From positions 1 to 51,108 of IMG/VR virus record IMGVR_UViG_3300046817_000867: a DNA stretch of 51,108 bases. One strand, given 5' to 3'. The notes below the pieces were generated by a model. That model was not told the origin of the DNA. It did no database searches and saw only the letters and a list, made by a program, of their open reading frames with translations. Below, piece after piece: positions 6,102 to 14,786 of the stretch. The stretch's first letter is position 1; every line of letters starts with the position of its first letter. Made by a program: the position numbers and the translations under genes. Source of the DNA: a virus.

Positions 6102-6661
6102 TTATTGATTAGTGTGGTAGAATTGACACACCGACCGACCGTCGGACCGTAGCACAATCCTGGATATTGCCCGACGCAATACCAGGTCCGCCCGTCGACG
6201 AGCTCGTCCTCGCGCCGGGCCGCTTCGAGCGCCGGCCTGCTCGCCGAGTGTTGCTCTGTCTGGACTTCCCAACCTTTCGCTGAATTTTCGGTAGATTTTC
6301 CTGGCGTTATAGCCTAGGTCTGATAAGCGCCGTTATGGTTGTCTCGGCCGCACGTTTTGCCCTAATTCCCTAGACATTCCTCGCGTCCTTTGTCTCACAA
6401 AGCCTGCCATCCCAACAGGCCGCCGGACCGCTGGCCGGATTTTCTCGGCCTCCGCCAGTTTCGGCGGCTGAGGTTTTCGGAGGCTCCGCCCCCGGCCGCC
6501 TCCGCATGTCCCGTCGGGATATCTGTCCGACGGTCTGTGCGTCCGACGGTCCATGCGCCGGAGCGTCCGCGATCTGGGTCCGTATCCGCCGTAGCGCCTC
6601 AGATGAGGGGCGGTACGGTCCTGGCATGACCCCTGCATGGCGCGTCGGACGTCTAAGGGAT

Positions 6662-7084
6662 ATGCATCTGATTCCGGGCCGACATCCGGCGATTCATGCG
6701 GAGAATGTGCGGACACTCCGCCAGCACGGCCATCCCGAACATGTGGCGCATGCGATGGCGCACGCGCATGCGAAGGCGACGGCGGGGTTGGTGAGTGGGC
6801 CGGACGGCGAGACGCCGGCGGGCCACATGACGACCGAGCCGAACGCGCCGCCGCACGGCGGCAGTGACGCGACGGAGAGCGGCGAGGTGGACCCGAAGGG
6901 CCGTCCGCCGATGATTCAGCCGTCGCACAAGGGCCGCCTGCACAAGGCGTTGGGCGTGCCGGAGGGCGAACCGATCCCGGCGGCCACGTTGGAACAGGCG
7001 GAAAATTCCAAGAATCCGCACGTTCGGCAGATGGCGAACTTCGCGGAGAAGGCGAAGGGGTTCGCGCATCCGGCCAAAAAGTAA
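6662..7084 (+). CDS. Small virion-module protein, paralogue of the next gene
   Basis: 140 residues from ATG 6662 (MHLIPGRHPAIHAENVRTLR). I prefer this start because the opening matches the neighbouring paralogue MPLIPGNHPSVISQNIRELR; earlier starts at 6626 or 6506 are possible. The N-terminal pattern (lip G.hp.v...N...L...G.p...A.AiA) is a short motif I know from phage proteins located near terminase genes. The C-terminus KGRLHKALGVPEGEPIPAAT, followed by HVRQMANFAEKAKG, is another recurrent phage motif. Function unknown. First gene of the rightward block. Confidence 0.7.
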   Translation: MHLIPGRHPAIHAENVRTLRQHGHPEHVAHAMAHAHAKATAGLVSGPDGETPAGHMTTEPNAPPHGGSDATESGEVDPKGRPPMIQPSHKGRLHKALGVPEGEPIPAATLEQAENSKNPHVRQMANFAEKAKGFAHPAKK

Positions 7085-7087
7085 AAT

Positions 7088-7155
7088 GGCCGCTTGATTT
7101 GAGGTGTCGGCGGACATGGATGTCCACCAACTCGGGCGTCACTAGGCAAGCGGCC
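7088..7155. other. Structured intergenic element
   Basis: Outer inverted repeat ggccgcttg (7088-7096) / caagcggcc (7147-7155) encloses an inner ggacat/atgtcc hairpin. It begins three bases after the stop of the preceding gene and lies about 80 bases before the next start. The size resembles a tRNA, but the anticodon and T arms do not form. It may be an RNA processing or regulatory structure. Confidence 0.45.
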
Positions 7156-7234
7156 GAACCCCGACGCCTTGCAGCTACATAGATCGGCGAAGCCGTCCAG
7201 TAGTCTTGGCCCAGAGGGAGTATAACACCATTTT

Positions 7235-7516
7235 ATGCCGCTCATTCCTGGCAACCATCCGTCGGTGATTTCTCAGAACATCCGCGAGCTCCGAAACGCG
7301 GGCCATCCAGAAAACCAGGCGATCGCGATTGCGATGCACACGGCCCATCACGGCAGTCCGCCGGCGATGCACACGCCGAAGCACAAGAAGGCGGGCGGCG
7401 CGCCGCACGGGGCGGAGGAGCCGATGCAGCCGATCAAGGGGAAAGCGCCACGCCCGGCGGTGGCGCCGCCACTCCCGGCGCCGATCGGCCCGACGGCCTC
7501 ACTCCTCGGTCGTTAA
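7235..7516 (+). CDS. Small phage protein of the LIPG..NIREL family
   Basis: 93 residues. The N-terminal 40, MPLIPGNHPSVISQNIREL followed by RNAGHPENQAIAIAMHTAHH, are clearly related to the gene before it. The remainder is Pro/Ala/Lys-rich and probably disordered (APRPAVAPPLPAPIGPTASL). It ends three bases before the terminase start, so it might take part in packaging, but no small-terminase fold is evident. Confidence 0.7.
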   Translation: MPLIPGNHPSVISQNIRELRNAGHPENQAIAIAMHTAHHGSPPAMHTPKHKKAGGAPHGAEEPMQPIKGKAPRPAVAPPLPAPIGPTASLLGR

Positions 7517-7519
7517 GGC

Positions 7520-8974
7520 GTGGCCGGGCTCGTCATTGAGCGGGACGGGCGGCTGGACGAGGTCTACACGCCGCTGGAGCATCAGGCGAGGTTTCACGCG
7601 TCGGTCTCGCCCAACTGCCTGATGGAGGGGGGCGCCGGGTCGGGCAAGTCGAAAGCGATCCGGTTTGATGCGTACATGCGGTGCCTGATGGTGCCGCGGT
7701 TCAAGGCGTTGATCTTGCGGCGGTCGATGCCCGAGCTGCGTCTCAGCCATCTGGATGAGGTGCCGTTCGATGCGGAGCGGCTGGGGCTCAGCCGAGACGC
7801 GTGGCATGCGACGAATTTCACGCTCCGGTTTCCGAACGGCTCGACGGTCGTCTTCGCGCATGTCGAGGACGACGCGACGATCGCCCGGTATTTGTCGTCG
7901 CAGTTTGACGCGATCTACTTTGACGAGTTGGCGACGTTCTCGCTCCGGCAGTTTTTGTTCATCAGCAGTCGCGCCCGAACCGACAAGCCGGGGTTGATCC
8001 CGATTGTGCGGGGCGGCACGAACCCGGTGGGGGCGGGGGCGGCGTGGGTTCGGCGGTACTTCATCGCGAAAGATGTCTCGGCGGACGAACTGCCGGGGTA
8101 TGTGGCCAGTGAGTACGAGACGATCCACTCGACGATTGACGACAACCCGCACGTCGACAAGGCGATGTATGAGAAGCGCCTGAATCAGTTGCCGAGCGAG
8201 GCGCTGAGACGCGCGCTCCGGCATGGCGAGTGGGTGATCGAGGGGCAGGCGTTCAGTGAGTGGCGGGAGGCGACCGGCGACGGGCGTCCGTGGCATGTCG
8301 TCGACGTCATGCCGACGTATCGGGGCCGCCCGATCCAGGAGGCCGAGCATATTGAGATTGTGCGGGTGATCGACTGGGGGTACGCCAGTGCGGGCAACCC
8401 CGGGATGTGTCAGTGGTACGCGTGTCTGACGGACGGGTCGGCGATCGGGTTCATGGAGTACGTGTTCAAGGAGACGCTGCCGAGAGACGTGGCGAGAATG
8501 CTCACGGAGATGAGTGCCGGGCTCCGGGTGCGGTACACCGTCGGCGACACGGCGATGTGGCAGGAGCATGAGGGGCCATCGATCGCGGAGCACTTCTCGG
8601 AGGCGGGCGTCGGGATGGTCGAGGCGGACAAGGCGCGGATTCCCGGCTGGGTGCAGTTGCACATTTGGCTCAGGGAAACGGTGAACGATGGACTGGTGGA
8701 ACGGCCGCGGCTGGCGTACCTCAGACACGGGTGCCCGACGACGATCCGGACGCTGCCGCAGATGGTGGTCGATCCGGCCAATCCCGCGGACATTGTGACC
8801 CGAGGGGTCGAGGACGAGGGCGCCGACTGTGGGCGGTACTTCGTGATGAGCCGGCCTGGACGGTCGCACGAGAAGACGACCGATCCGGCGCTCGCGTGGA
8901 TGTTCAAAGAGATTGCGAAGCGCAAGCGGATCGGGACGCGGCTGGGGTCGGAAGCGACGCGGAGAGTGATGTAA
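7520..8974 (+). CDS. terL: Terminase large subunit
   Basis: 484 residues. The packaging motor ATPase and headful or site-specific nuclease. N-terminal ATPase: adenine/Q-type segment EHQARFHASVSP, Walker A GGAGSGKS (37-44), Walker B AIYFDE (131-136, Asp135/Glu136). C-terminal RNase H-like nuclease: VRVIDWGYA with Asp285, then YTVGDTAMW with Asp343 as a second likely metal ligand. Length fits the family. The GTG start at 7520 lies three bases after the upstream stop; the next in-frame Met would remove the region before Walker A. The portal follows with no gap. Confidence 0.95.
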   Translation: MAGLVIERDGRLDEVYTPLEHQARFHASVSPNCLMEGGAGSGKSKAIRFDAYMRCLMVPRFKALILRRSMPELRLSHLDEVPFDAERLGLSRDAWHATNFTLRFPNGSTVVFAHVEDDATIARYLSSQFDAIYFDELATFSLRQFLFISSRARTDKPGLIPIVRGGTNPVGAGAAWVRRYFIAKDVSADELPGYVASEYETIHSTIDDNPHVDKAMYEKRLNQLPSEALRRALRHGEWVIEGQAFSEWREATGDGRPWHVVDVMPTYRGRPIQEAEHIEIVRVIDWGYASAGNPGMCQWYACLTDGSAIGFMEYVFKETLPRDVARMLTEMSAGLRVRYTVGDTAMWQEHEGPSIAEHFSEAGVGMVEADKARIPGWVQLHIWLRETVNDGLVERPRLAYLRHGCPTTIRTLPQMVVDPANPADIVTRGVEDEGADCGRYFVMSRPGRSHEKTTDPALAWMFKEIAKRKRIGTRLGSEATRRVM

Positions 8975-11206
8975 ATGGCAGACGAGACGGTCGGGACGCT
9001 CCCCACGGAAGACGCCGCGTCGAACGCCTTGGATGATCCGGCGGACGAGACGTCAACCGATCAGGCGGCGCCCGTCAAGAAGAAAATCCCGTGGATGTCG
9101 TGGATCACGGCCGCGCGGCAGAACCGGGCGCGGCTGCTCGACTCGCACTGGCGGACCAACGTCGACTACCGGGTCCAGAAGCCGTTCGGAGGGATTGGCG
9201 ACTCGGACCAGACGCAGGATCGCATCGCGGTGCCGGAGGATTGGTCGCGGACCAAGCAGAAGACGGCGCAGCTCTCGTTCAATACGCCGAAGGTGGTGGC
9301 GGAGGCTACGCGGCCAGAATGGCAGGGTATTGAGGATGTCGTGACGACGGCCGTCAACGACGTGCTCACGAAGCAGTGCAAAGCGTCGTACATGCTGGAT
9401 GAAGTCTTAGCCGACGTCATCAACGCGTCGGGCTTGATGGCCTCAGTCATCGGGATTGAGGTCCGCACGGAGCAGTTTCCGGTGCCGGGGCCGCCGGTGC
9501 CGGGGCCGGCGATCCACGTGCCGCATCCGACGGTGCCCGGCCAGACGCTCGCCATGCCGGGTCCACCGGTGCCGGGGCCCGCGGTGCCGACCCAACGCAA
9601 GACGTATCAGCGGATCACGTGGGAGCGGATCTCGACCGCGTCGCTCCTCTGGCCCTCGGAGTTTACCGGGTCGAACTGGGAAGAGGCGTCGTGGCTCGCG
9701 TACGAGTCGTATCCGACGCTCGAGTCCGCGAAGAAGCGGTGGCCGGGGAAATTGGACGACGTCGAACCGAAGACGACGCGGCCCAAACTGCTCGCGGCCA
9801 ACGTCGACGATCAGACCCTCCAGAACAAAGAATCCTCCGAGACGGTCAAGGCGACGACCATCTGGTACTACACGGAGCGCTACGATCCGACGGTCCATCA
9901 TCCCGAGCACATCTCGAAATGCGTGTACGTCGAAGGCGTCGACGATCCGGTCGAAGATGGGCCGACGGACTGGCAGGAGTGGGTGCCGGAGATTCTGCCG
10001 ACGCCGGGGACGGCCGCCGTGCCGCCGACACCGCCGGGCGCCGATCCGGTCACGGGACAGCCGACGCCTGGAAATCCTGGCAGCCCCGCGGTGCCGCCCA
10101 AGCCCGGCGTGCCGGGCCACTTCATCGGCATCCGGTCGCTCCCGGTGCGCGTCGGGACGCTCGTGTACGTGAGCGACCTGGCGACGCCGCCTTCGGACTC
10201 GCAAGCCGCCCGCCCACAAGTCCGCGAACTCATCCGGTCCCGCAGTCAGATGCTTCGGCAGCGGGATCACTCGATCCCGATTCGGTGGTTTGACACGAAC
10301 CGGTTGGACCCGGAAGTCGCGGACAAGTTGCGACTGGGCGAATGGCAAGACATGATTCCGGTCAACGGCCCGGGCGATCGGGTCATTGGCGAGGTCGCCC
10401 GCGCCTCCTACCCGCGAGAAAACTTCCAGTTCCAGCAGACGATTTCGGAGGATTTGGACCGCACGTGGGCGCTCGCGTCCAATCAGATTGCGTCGCCGAC
10501 GGCGACGACGCGCTCGAAGTACGAGCTTCAGACGATCGAAACCGCCAGTCAGATTCGGCTCGAGTACGAGAAGGAGCGCGTCAACCGGTACGTGGCGGAG
10601 GGCGCGGCAGTCATCTGGGGCCTGATGCAGTTGTTCTTCGATCAGGCGATGTACGTCGAGATTGTGGGCGAGGACGGGGCCACAGAACTCGTCACGCTCG
10701 ACGCGGCGCACCGGGCCGCGGACTTTACGTTCTCGTACCTGACCGACTCCAGCGAACGGATCGACAAGAGCGCGCGGTTCCAGAACTTGCTCAAAATGTA
10801 CAATCTCATGGCGAACTCGCCGAACACGCGGCGCATTGAGATTGAGAAGGAATTGTGGCGGCTGAGCGGGTTCGACCCGCAACGGTTCGTCGTGCCGAAG
10901 CCGCCGTCGCCGATGCCCGACAAGCCGAACGTGTCGTACCGGTTCGGCGGGGCGGACCTCGTCAACCCGCTCGCGGTCGCGGTCATGCTGGCGACGGGCA
11001 TCCAGATCAGTCCGGACGAAATTACGGCCGCCGCGCTGATGATTCGAGACGCCACGCAAAAGATGAGCGGTGTGCAAGCGCTGCCCCCGCCGCCTGGCCC
11101 AGGCGCCGGTTCCAGTCTCCCGCCCCCACCGGGGACGGCTCCGGTCACGCCGCCTGAGATCCAGGAACCGATCTTGAAGCGGACGGTGAGCGGAGAGCAT
11201 CTGTGA
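8975..11206 (+). CDS. Portal protein
   Basis: 743 residues. Forms the dodecameric vertex ring through which DNA is packaged and ejected. Assigned from position directly after the terminase, length, and a sequence typical of podovirus portals (WMSWITAARQNRARLLDSHW near the N-terminus; QFQQTISEDLDRTWALASNQ and an ETASQIRLEYEKERVNRYVA helix towards the C-terminus). Two Pro/Gly-rich insertions are unusual: residues ~169-206 (PVPGPPVPGPAIHVPHPTVP and further copies) and ~344-383. The C-terminal ~60 residues are also Pro-rich (LPPPPGPGAGSSLPPPPGT). The gene overlaps the next by four bases (GTGA). Confidence 0.9.
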   Translation: MADETVGTLPTEDAASNALDDPADETSTDQAAPVKKKIPWMSWITAARQNRARLLDSHWRTNVDYRVQKPFGGIGDSDQTQDRIAVPEDWSRTKQKTAQLSFNTPKVVAEATRPEWQGIEDVVTTAVNDVLTKQCKASYMLDEVLADVINASGLMASVIGIEVRTEQFPVPGPPVPGPAIHVPHPTVPGQTLAMPGPPVPGPAVPTQRKTYQRITWERISTASLLWPSEFTGSNWEEASWLAYESYPTLESAKKRWPGKLDDVEPKTTRPKLLAANVDDQTLQNKESSETVKATTIWYYTERYDPTVHHPEHISKCVYVEGVDDPVEDGPTDWQEWVPEILPTPGTAAVPPTPPGADPVTGQPTPGNPGSPAVPPKPGVPGHFIGIRSLPVRVGTLVYVSDLATPPSDSQAARPQVRELIRSRSQMLRQRDHSIPIRWFDTNRLDPEVADKLRLGEWQDMIPVNGPGDRVIGEVARASYPRENFQFQQTISEDLDRTWALASNQIASPTATTRSKYELQTIETASQIRLEYEKERVNRYVAEGAAVIWGLMQLFFDQAMYVEIVGEDGATELVTLDAAHRAADFTFSYLTDSSERIDKSARFQNLLKMYNLMANSPNTRRIEIEKELWRLSGFDPQRFVVPKPPSPMPDKPNVSYRFGGADLVNPLAVAVMLATGIQISPDEITAAALMIRDATQKMSGVQALPPPPGPGAGSSLPPPPGTAPVTPPEIQEPILKRTVSGEHL

Positions 11207-11709
11207 CGAAGGCGAAACTCCCGCCAGGCTTCGCGCACAAGGCACTCTGCCATCCGTCGAAGCCGCACGCTGGGCAAGGGTTATGCCAGGCGTGCTTGGA
11301 GAAGGCCAACGCGGGCGAGGCGATGACGAAGACGACGGGGGCGAGGATCGCACGGGCCAGGCGGACGGAGATCCTTGAACTGCACAAGTCATCGGAGTAT
11401 GTCGAGAGCTTGGCGCTCCAAGCCAAGGCGATCCTCAGGGAGCGGTTGCCGGAGTACGCGGAACTCCACTGGCAGGCGGCGCAAGCGGCGGCCGAAAAAG
11501 GGGATGCGCGTCCGACCGAATGGGCGCTCTCGCAGGTGAAGACCGAGAAGGGGCCGGTCGTCGACCCGCCGGCCAAGACGCCTGAGAGCGGGGGCGTGAA
11601 GGTCTTCGTGGGGATTCAGATGGGCGGGGTGCCGTCGGCGGGGTTGCCGGCGGTCACGGTCGATGCACAATCCATGCCCGAGACCCCAAATCTCGTGGGG
11701 GACGTCTAA
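11203..11709 (+). CDS. Hypothetical protein with N-terminal Cys/His knuckle
   Basis: 168 residues from GTG 11203, coupled to the portal stop. C16-HPSKPHAGQGL-C28-QA-C31 looks like a small zinc knuckle of the C..H..GxCxxC type common in phage small proteins. Then comes a helical, Ala/Glu-rich middle (ESLALQAKAILRERLPEYAE), and a C-terminal GGVKVFVGIQMGGVPSAGLP. Its place between portal and scaffold suggests a structural or assembly role. A cryptic small terminase is possible but no helix-turn-helix is evident. Confidence 0.65.
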   Translation: MTKAKLPPGFAHKALCHPSKPHAGQGLCQACLEKANAGEAMTKTTGARIARARRTEILELHKSSEYVESLALQAKAILRERLPEYAELHWQAAQAAAEKGDARPTEWALSQVKTEKGPVVDPPAKTPESGGVKVFVGIQMGGVPSAGLPAVTVDAQSMPETPNLVGDV

Positions 11710-11723
11710 GGGAATGAGGGACA

Positions 11724-12062
11724 GTGGCGGTTACGCGGTACACGTATAAACGACGGACCCTGGTGTGCGCGACGTGCGGCACCCGGACGACACCGCTCTT
11801 GTGGGATTACGATCCTCTGCCGCCCTGTTCCGAGTGTTCTCAGCCGATGGTCGAGGATGGGGCATCACGTCACGCGACGGCCGCCGTTATTGGCGACGAG
11901 TGTGATGTGACCATCCGGCACGGGTTGTGTTTTGCCGACGGGACGCCGCGTCGGTTCCGGTCGAAGGCCGAGTTCCGAAAAGCGGCCAAAGAGGCGGGCT
12001 GGACACCTGGGGCCGAGTTTGGGCACCGTCAGGGCGAAGTGGCGAAGTGGAATGAGCAGTAG
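11724..12062 (+). CDS. FmdB-like zinc-ribbon protein
   Basis: 112 residues from GTG 11724. Opening YTYKRRTLVCATCGTRTTPL with C15xxC18 and a second pair C35xxC38 (PPCSECSQPM) matches the FmdB-type zinc ribbon often encoded near phage capsid genes. The C-terminal half (FRSKAEFRKAAKEAGWTPGA) is helical and basic. The function of such phage proteins is not established. Confidence 0.7.
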   Translation: MAVTRYTYKRRTLVCATCGTRTTPLLWDYDPLPPCSECSQPMVEDGASRHATAAVIGDECDVTIRHGLCFADGTPRRFRSKAEFRKAAKEAGWTPGAEFGHRQGEVAKWNEQ

Positions 12063-12095
12063 CGCGGAGACTCCCGCGACACCAAACGAGGCACT

Positions 12096-13187
12096 ATGAG
12101 CGTGGGTGATGTGATTGGCACGGCGGTCGAGGGCGCGATCGAAAGCATTGCGGAGCCCACCGACGAACAGGCGGCGATTGCGACCGAGAGCGAGACGCCT
12201 CCCGCGCAGGCGGATGATGGGGCGGTCAAGGCCGCCGAGCCGGCCGCGAACGTCGAGGACGACGAAGCGGAGATCAAGAAGATCGAAGCGGATCTCATCA
12301 CGAAGAACCCGATGATCCAGAAGGGCCGCATTCCGGTCCATCGGCATCAGGCGGTCGTGACGCGGACACGCAACAAGTTGCAGGCACAGCTCGACGCCAA
12401 ACAGGCCGAGCTCGACGCCAAGATCAAAGAGTTTGCCTCACCCGAGCATGAGCGTCGATACAAGATGCTTCAGGTGCTCGAGCACGATCCGGACCGCGGG
12501 TTCGCGGCGCTTATGACCAACCCGCGCTACCGGGCGTTGGTCGAAGCGGAGGCCAAGAAGATCGGCGCGACGGTGACGCCGGCTGGCGAGGTCAAGCCGA
12601 TCGCGGCGCCGGTCGTGACGGATGTGCCGGCCGACATGCCCAAGCCGGACTATCTGAATCCGGACGGCAGCGTGTCGTACACACCAGCGCAGGCGGCGAA
12701 ACTTGCGGCCTGGCAAGCGGATCAGTCGGTGACGAAAGTCTCGGCGCAGCACAAGGCGGAGATCGAGGCGCTCAGAAAAGACGTCGCGCCCATCGTCGAC
12801 CAGCGGCGCGCGATCGAGCAGTTGGAAGCGAAGAAGAACGAACTGCTGCCACGCCTCCGTCAGGCGATCGAGACGTGGCCGGGCATGAAGAAGTACTACC
12901 AAGCATTTCAGGAAGGGATTCGCCAACCGGAGAATTCTCAGGTCGGCCTCGAAGACGGCTATCGGATGTTTGTCGTGCCACTACTCGCGAAGGAGATGGC
13001 GGACGCCGAAGCCAGAGTGACCGCGGCGAAAGCGGAAGGCCACGCCGCGGCCCTCAAGGATGTGGAGCAGCGGATCCCGAAAGACTCGCTGCGCCCAGTT
13101 GCGACGGCGCGCGTTGGCGCGGACGCCACGAATGGCTCCTTCGATATGGAGTCGGTCATCCGCAATTCGCTCGCGGGCTTGCGTTAA
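12096..13187 (+). CDS. Capsid scaffolding protein (putative)
   Basis: 363 residues. Acidic and Ala/Glu-rich N-terminus (EPTDEQAAIATESETPPAQA), followed by long charged helices (RTRNKLQAQLDAKQAELDAK; VSAQHKAEIEALRKDVAPIV), and a basic C-terminus with no globular domain. This composition, the length, and the position immediately before the major capsid gene fit a scaffold that guides procapsid assembly and is then removed. No protease gene is seen nearby. Good GAGG site before ATG 12096. Confidence 0.75.
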   Translation: MSVGDVIGTAVEGAIESIAEPTDEQAAIATESETPPAQADDGAVKAAEPAANVEDDEAEIKKIEADLITKNPMIQKGRIPVHRHQAVVTRTRNKLQAQLDAKQAELDAKIKEFASPEHERRYKMLQVLEHDPDRGFAALMTNPRYRALVEAEAKKIGATVTPAGEVKPIAAPVVTDVPADMPKPDYLNPDGSVSYTPAQAAKLAAWQADQSVTKVSAQHKAEIEALRKDVAPIVDQRRAIEQLEAKKNELLPRLRQAIETWPGMKKYYQAFQEGIRQPENSQVGLEDGYRMFVVPLLAKEMADAEARVTAAKAEGHAAALKDVEQRIPKDSLRPVATARVGADATNGSFDMESVIRNSLAGLR

Positions 13188-13209
13188 CCGCCCGCCACGC
13201 ACATGAGCT

Positions 13210-13302
13210 GACGCTCGGCGAGACCAGAGCGTCTGACGACCCCGTCAACCCGCCGACGACACAGGCGCCCCAACGGATGTTGCGTTCTTGCCACTTGGCA
13301 AG
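13210..13302 (+). promoter_or_regulatory. Hairpins in the major capsid leader
   Basis: gacgctc (13210-13216) pairs with gagcgtc (13227-13233). A second, tight hairpin cttgcca/tggcaag (13287-13302) overlaps the first bases of the AAGGAGG ribosome binding site (13300-13306) of the capsid gene. This could modulate capsid translation or protect the mRNA end. Structure is seen; role is inferred. Confidence 0.45.
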
Positions 13303-13311
13303 GAGGGCTCT

Positions 13312-14244
13312 GTGAGTTTGTCCATTTCTCAGATTCTTGCCGTCTCGTATCCGGCTGTGGCCAACGAGATGAACAAGCCGATGAATCAGTTCGCGGAGAG
13401 CGCGTTTCTCCGCGAACTGGAAGCCCAGGGGGGCATCAAGCGGATCGGCATGGGGCCGACGATTGAACATACCCTGGACTACCAGCGTAACCCTGGCACG
13501 ACGTTCCTCGCGACGGACCTCGAATCGACGTCGCTCGCCAAGACGGACGTCCTGACGGCGGCCAGTTACACGCCCGGCCAGTGTTCCGTGCCGATCGTGT
13601 GGTCGAAGGGCGACGATGCCCAGAACCCGAGCGAGAATCAGAAGGTCGCGCTCGTCAAGTCGCTGCTCGAGAACGCGTTCACGTCGCACGACGATCTGAT
13701 CGAAGAGAACCTCTTCGGGACGTCGAACGACGGGTTCCTGGGTCTCCAGAACATCGTCCCTGATTCGGGCCAAGGCTCGCCGGGCGGCATCAACGCGGGG
13801 ACCGAGACGTGGTGGAGAAACTACGTCGGGACGTACCTGTCAAACGGGACGGACATCGAAGCGCAGCTCACGACCGCCTGGAATACCGCGGCGAAGGGGT
13901 CCGGTGGCGCGGCGCCGACGTTGCTCGTCTCGGGCTCAGCGGCCCAGGCGCTCTATGAAGGCGCGCTTCAGGTGTTCCAGCGGTTCATCGACACCAAGGA
14001 AGCCGACGGCGGCTTCAAAAAGCTGGCGTTCAAGACGTCGCGATACGTGTTCAGCCAGTACGGCGGGACGCGCATCTACGGGCTCAATCCGAAGTTCTAT
14101 CGCCTGAACGTGTCGAAGGACGCGTATCGGGAGAAGGGCGAAACGATCGAGATCCCGAACGCGAACGGCTACGTCTGCAAACTGTACTCGATGCTTCAGG
14201 CGACGACCAACAACAAGAGCCGTCTGTTTCTCATCCATCAGTAA
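13312..14244 (+). CDS. Major capsid protein
   Basis: 310 residues from GTG 13312, chosen because a perfect AAGGAGG lies 5 bases upstream; an ATG 24 bases earlier has none. Composition and motifs (LAVSYPAVANEMNKPMNQFA, GGIKRIGMGPTIEHTLDYQR, a QNPSENQKVALVKSLLENAF spine-like helix, and FSQYGGTRIYGLNPKFYRLN near the end) fit a compact HK97-fold capsid subunit. Position after the scaffold and before a decoration-type protein supports this. The fold is inferred, not demonstrated. An intrinsic terminator follows at once. Confidence 0.85.
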   Translation: MSLSISQILAVSYPAVANEMNKPMNQFAESAFLRELEAQGGIKRIGMGPTIEHTLDYQRNPGTTFLATDLESTSLAKTDVLTAASYTPGQCSVPIVWSKGDDAQNPSENQKVALVKSLLENAFTSHDDLIEENLFGTSNDGFLGLQNIVPDSGQGSPGGINAGTETWWRNYVGTYLSNGTDIEAQLTTAWNTAAKGSGGAAPTLLVSGSAAQALYEGALQVFQRFIDTKEADGGFKKLAFKTSRYVFSQYGGTRIYGLNPKFYRLNVSKDAYREKGETIEIPNANGYVCKLYSMLQATTNNKSRLFLIHQ

Positions 14245-14257
14245 ACCGGACTGGCAC

Positions 14258-14296
14258 CTCCCGATGGGCATGGGGCTCATCGGGAGTTTGATTTTT
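14258..14296 (+). terminator. Rho-independent terminator after the capsid gene
   Basis: A 12-bp stem with one G-U pair (ctcccgatgggc / gctcatcgggag) and a 5-base loop is followed directly by tttgattttt. It starts 13 bases after the capsid stop codon. Since structural genes continue on the same strand, it probably reduces rather than ends transcription, giving more capsid message than downstream message. Confidence 0.85.
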
Positions 14297-14315
14297 CTCG
14301 AAAGGATTCACTCTC

Positions 14316-14777
14316 ATGGCGAGACTCACTGGTCCGGTTATGGCGTACCCCGCGAAGGATTCGCTCACGCGAACCCCCGTCACGGCGGTGCCCGCCACGT
14401 TGGCCGCGATTGGTTCGCGGGCATTTGGCGAGTTCGGGGAATTCATCTACGTGACAGCGGCGGCGGCGATCGCGACGTCGGGGTTTGCCGTCTCGGCCAA
14501 CTCGACCCTCGATGCCGTGCAGCCGGGCGCCCTCGGCACGGGCGCGTTCATCGGCTGCGCGGAAGCGCCGTTCGCCTCGGGCGATTCGGGGTACATCCGC
14601 ATTCGTGGCACAGCCACGATGATTGTCGACTCGGGCGCGGTGGCGGGAGACAGTCTCCAACTCTCCGCGACGACCGGCCATCTCAAGAAGACGACCACGT
14701 CGGGCGATCAGGTGGCCATCGCGCTCGCGGCCTCAGACAACGCGTCGACCGCGGCGATTGCCGTCTTCCTCGTCTAG
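14316..14777 (+). CDS. Capsid decoration/stabilisation-like protein
   Basis: 153 residues, Ala/Gly/Ser/Thr-rich and beta-like, with IRIRGTATMIVDSGAVAGDS and LQLSATTGHLKKTTTSGDQV followed by AIALAASD. The pattern (a VAGD.L..s..tG.l....sGd.vaiAl segment) is typical of small head decoration or trimeric stabilisation proteins of the DUF2190 type. Location immediately after the major capsid gene fits. Ribosome binding site AAAGGA. Confidence 0.65.
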   Translation: MARLTGPVMAYPAKDSLTRTPVTAVPATLAAIGSRAFGEFGEFIYVTAAAAIATSGFAVSANSTLDAVQPGALGTGAFIGCAEAPFASGDSGYIRIRGTATMIVDSGAVAGDSLQLSATTGHLKKTTTSGDQVAIALAASDNASTAAIAVFLV

Positions 14778-14786
14778 GGTTCCACC

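Larger units (their letters stand above)
5531..6661. other. Divergent intergenic control region, origin candidate
   Basis: About 1.1 kb between the leftward and rightward gene blocks with no convincing gene. Its left two thirds is visibly richer in A and T than the rest of the window (for example 5811-5885) and carries short repeats. TAAGTCCT-N6-TCAAC occurs at 5552-5570 and 5635-5653, an inverted TAAGTCC/GGACTTA at 5700-5724, and cagcaggatgtcagaa at 5660-5675 and 5884-5899. A G/C-only block at 5780-5805 can fold on itself. The palindromic sites are listed separately. The right third (6130-6660) is ordinary GC-rich sequence in which I see no clear signal. Origin function is inference. Confidence 0.6.

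Noticed and set aside
6370-6627. Minus-strand gene opposite the start of the rightward block
   Set aside because: The 85-residue ORF is composition-driven (Pro/Arg/Gly-rich), has no clear ribosome binding site and no recognisable motif.
7088-7155. tRNA gene
   Set aside because: The outer stem and size fit loosely, but the inner hairpin has a 2-base loop rather than a 7-base anticodon loop, and no T-arm GTTCRA-type sequence exists.
7499-8869. 456-residue minus-strand ORF over the terminase
   Set aside because: Shadow frame of terL, whose Walker and nuclease motifs lie on the plus strand.
9443-11392. 649-residue minus-strand ORF over the portal
   Set aside because: It is the Arg-rich mirror of the portal gene created by GC-rich third positions. 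The plus strand has the gene order, coupling and motifs.
12096-13187. Capsid maturation protease fused to the scaffold
   Set aside because: No Ser/His/Asp protease motif is visible in the scaffold or the neighbouring genes.
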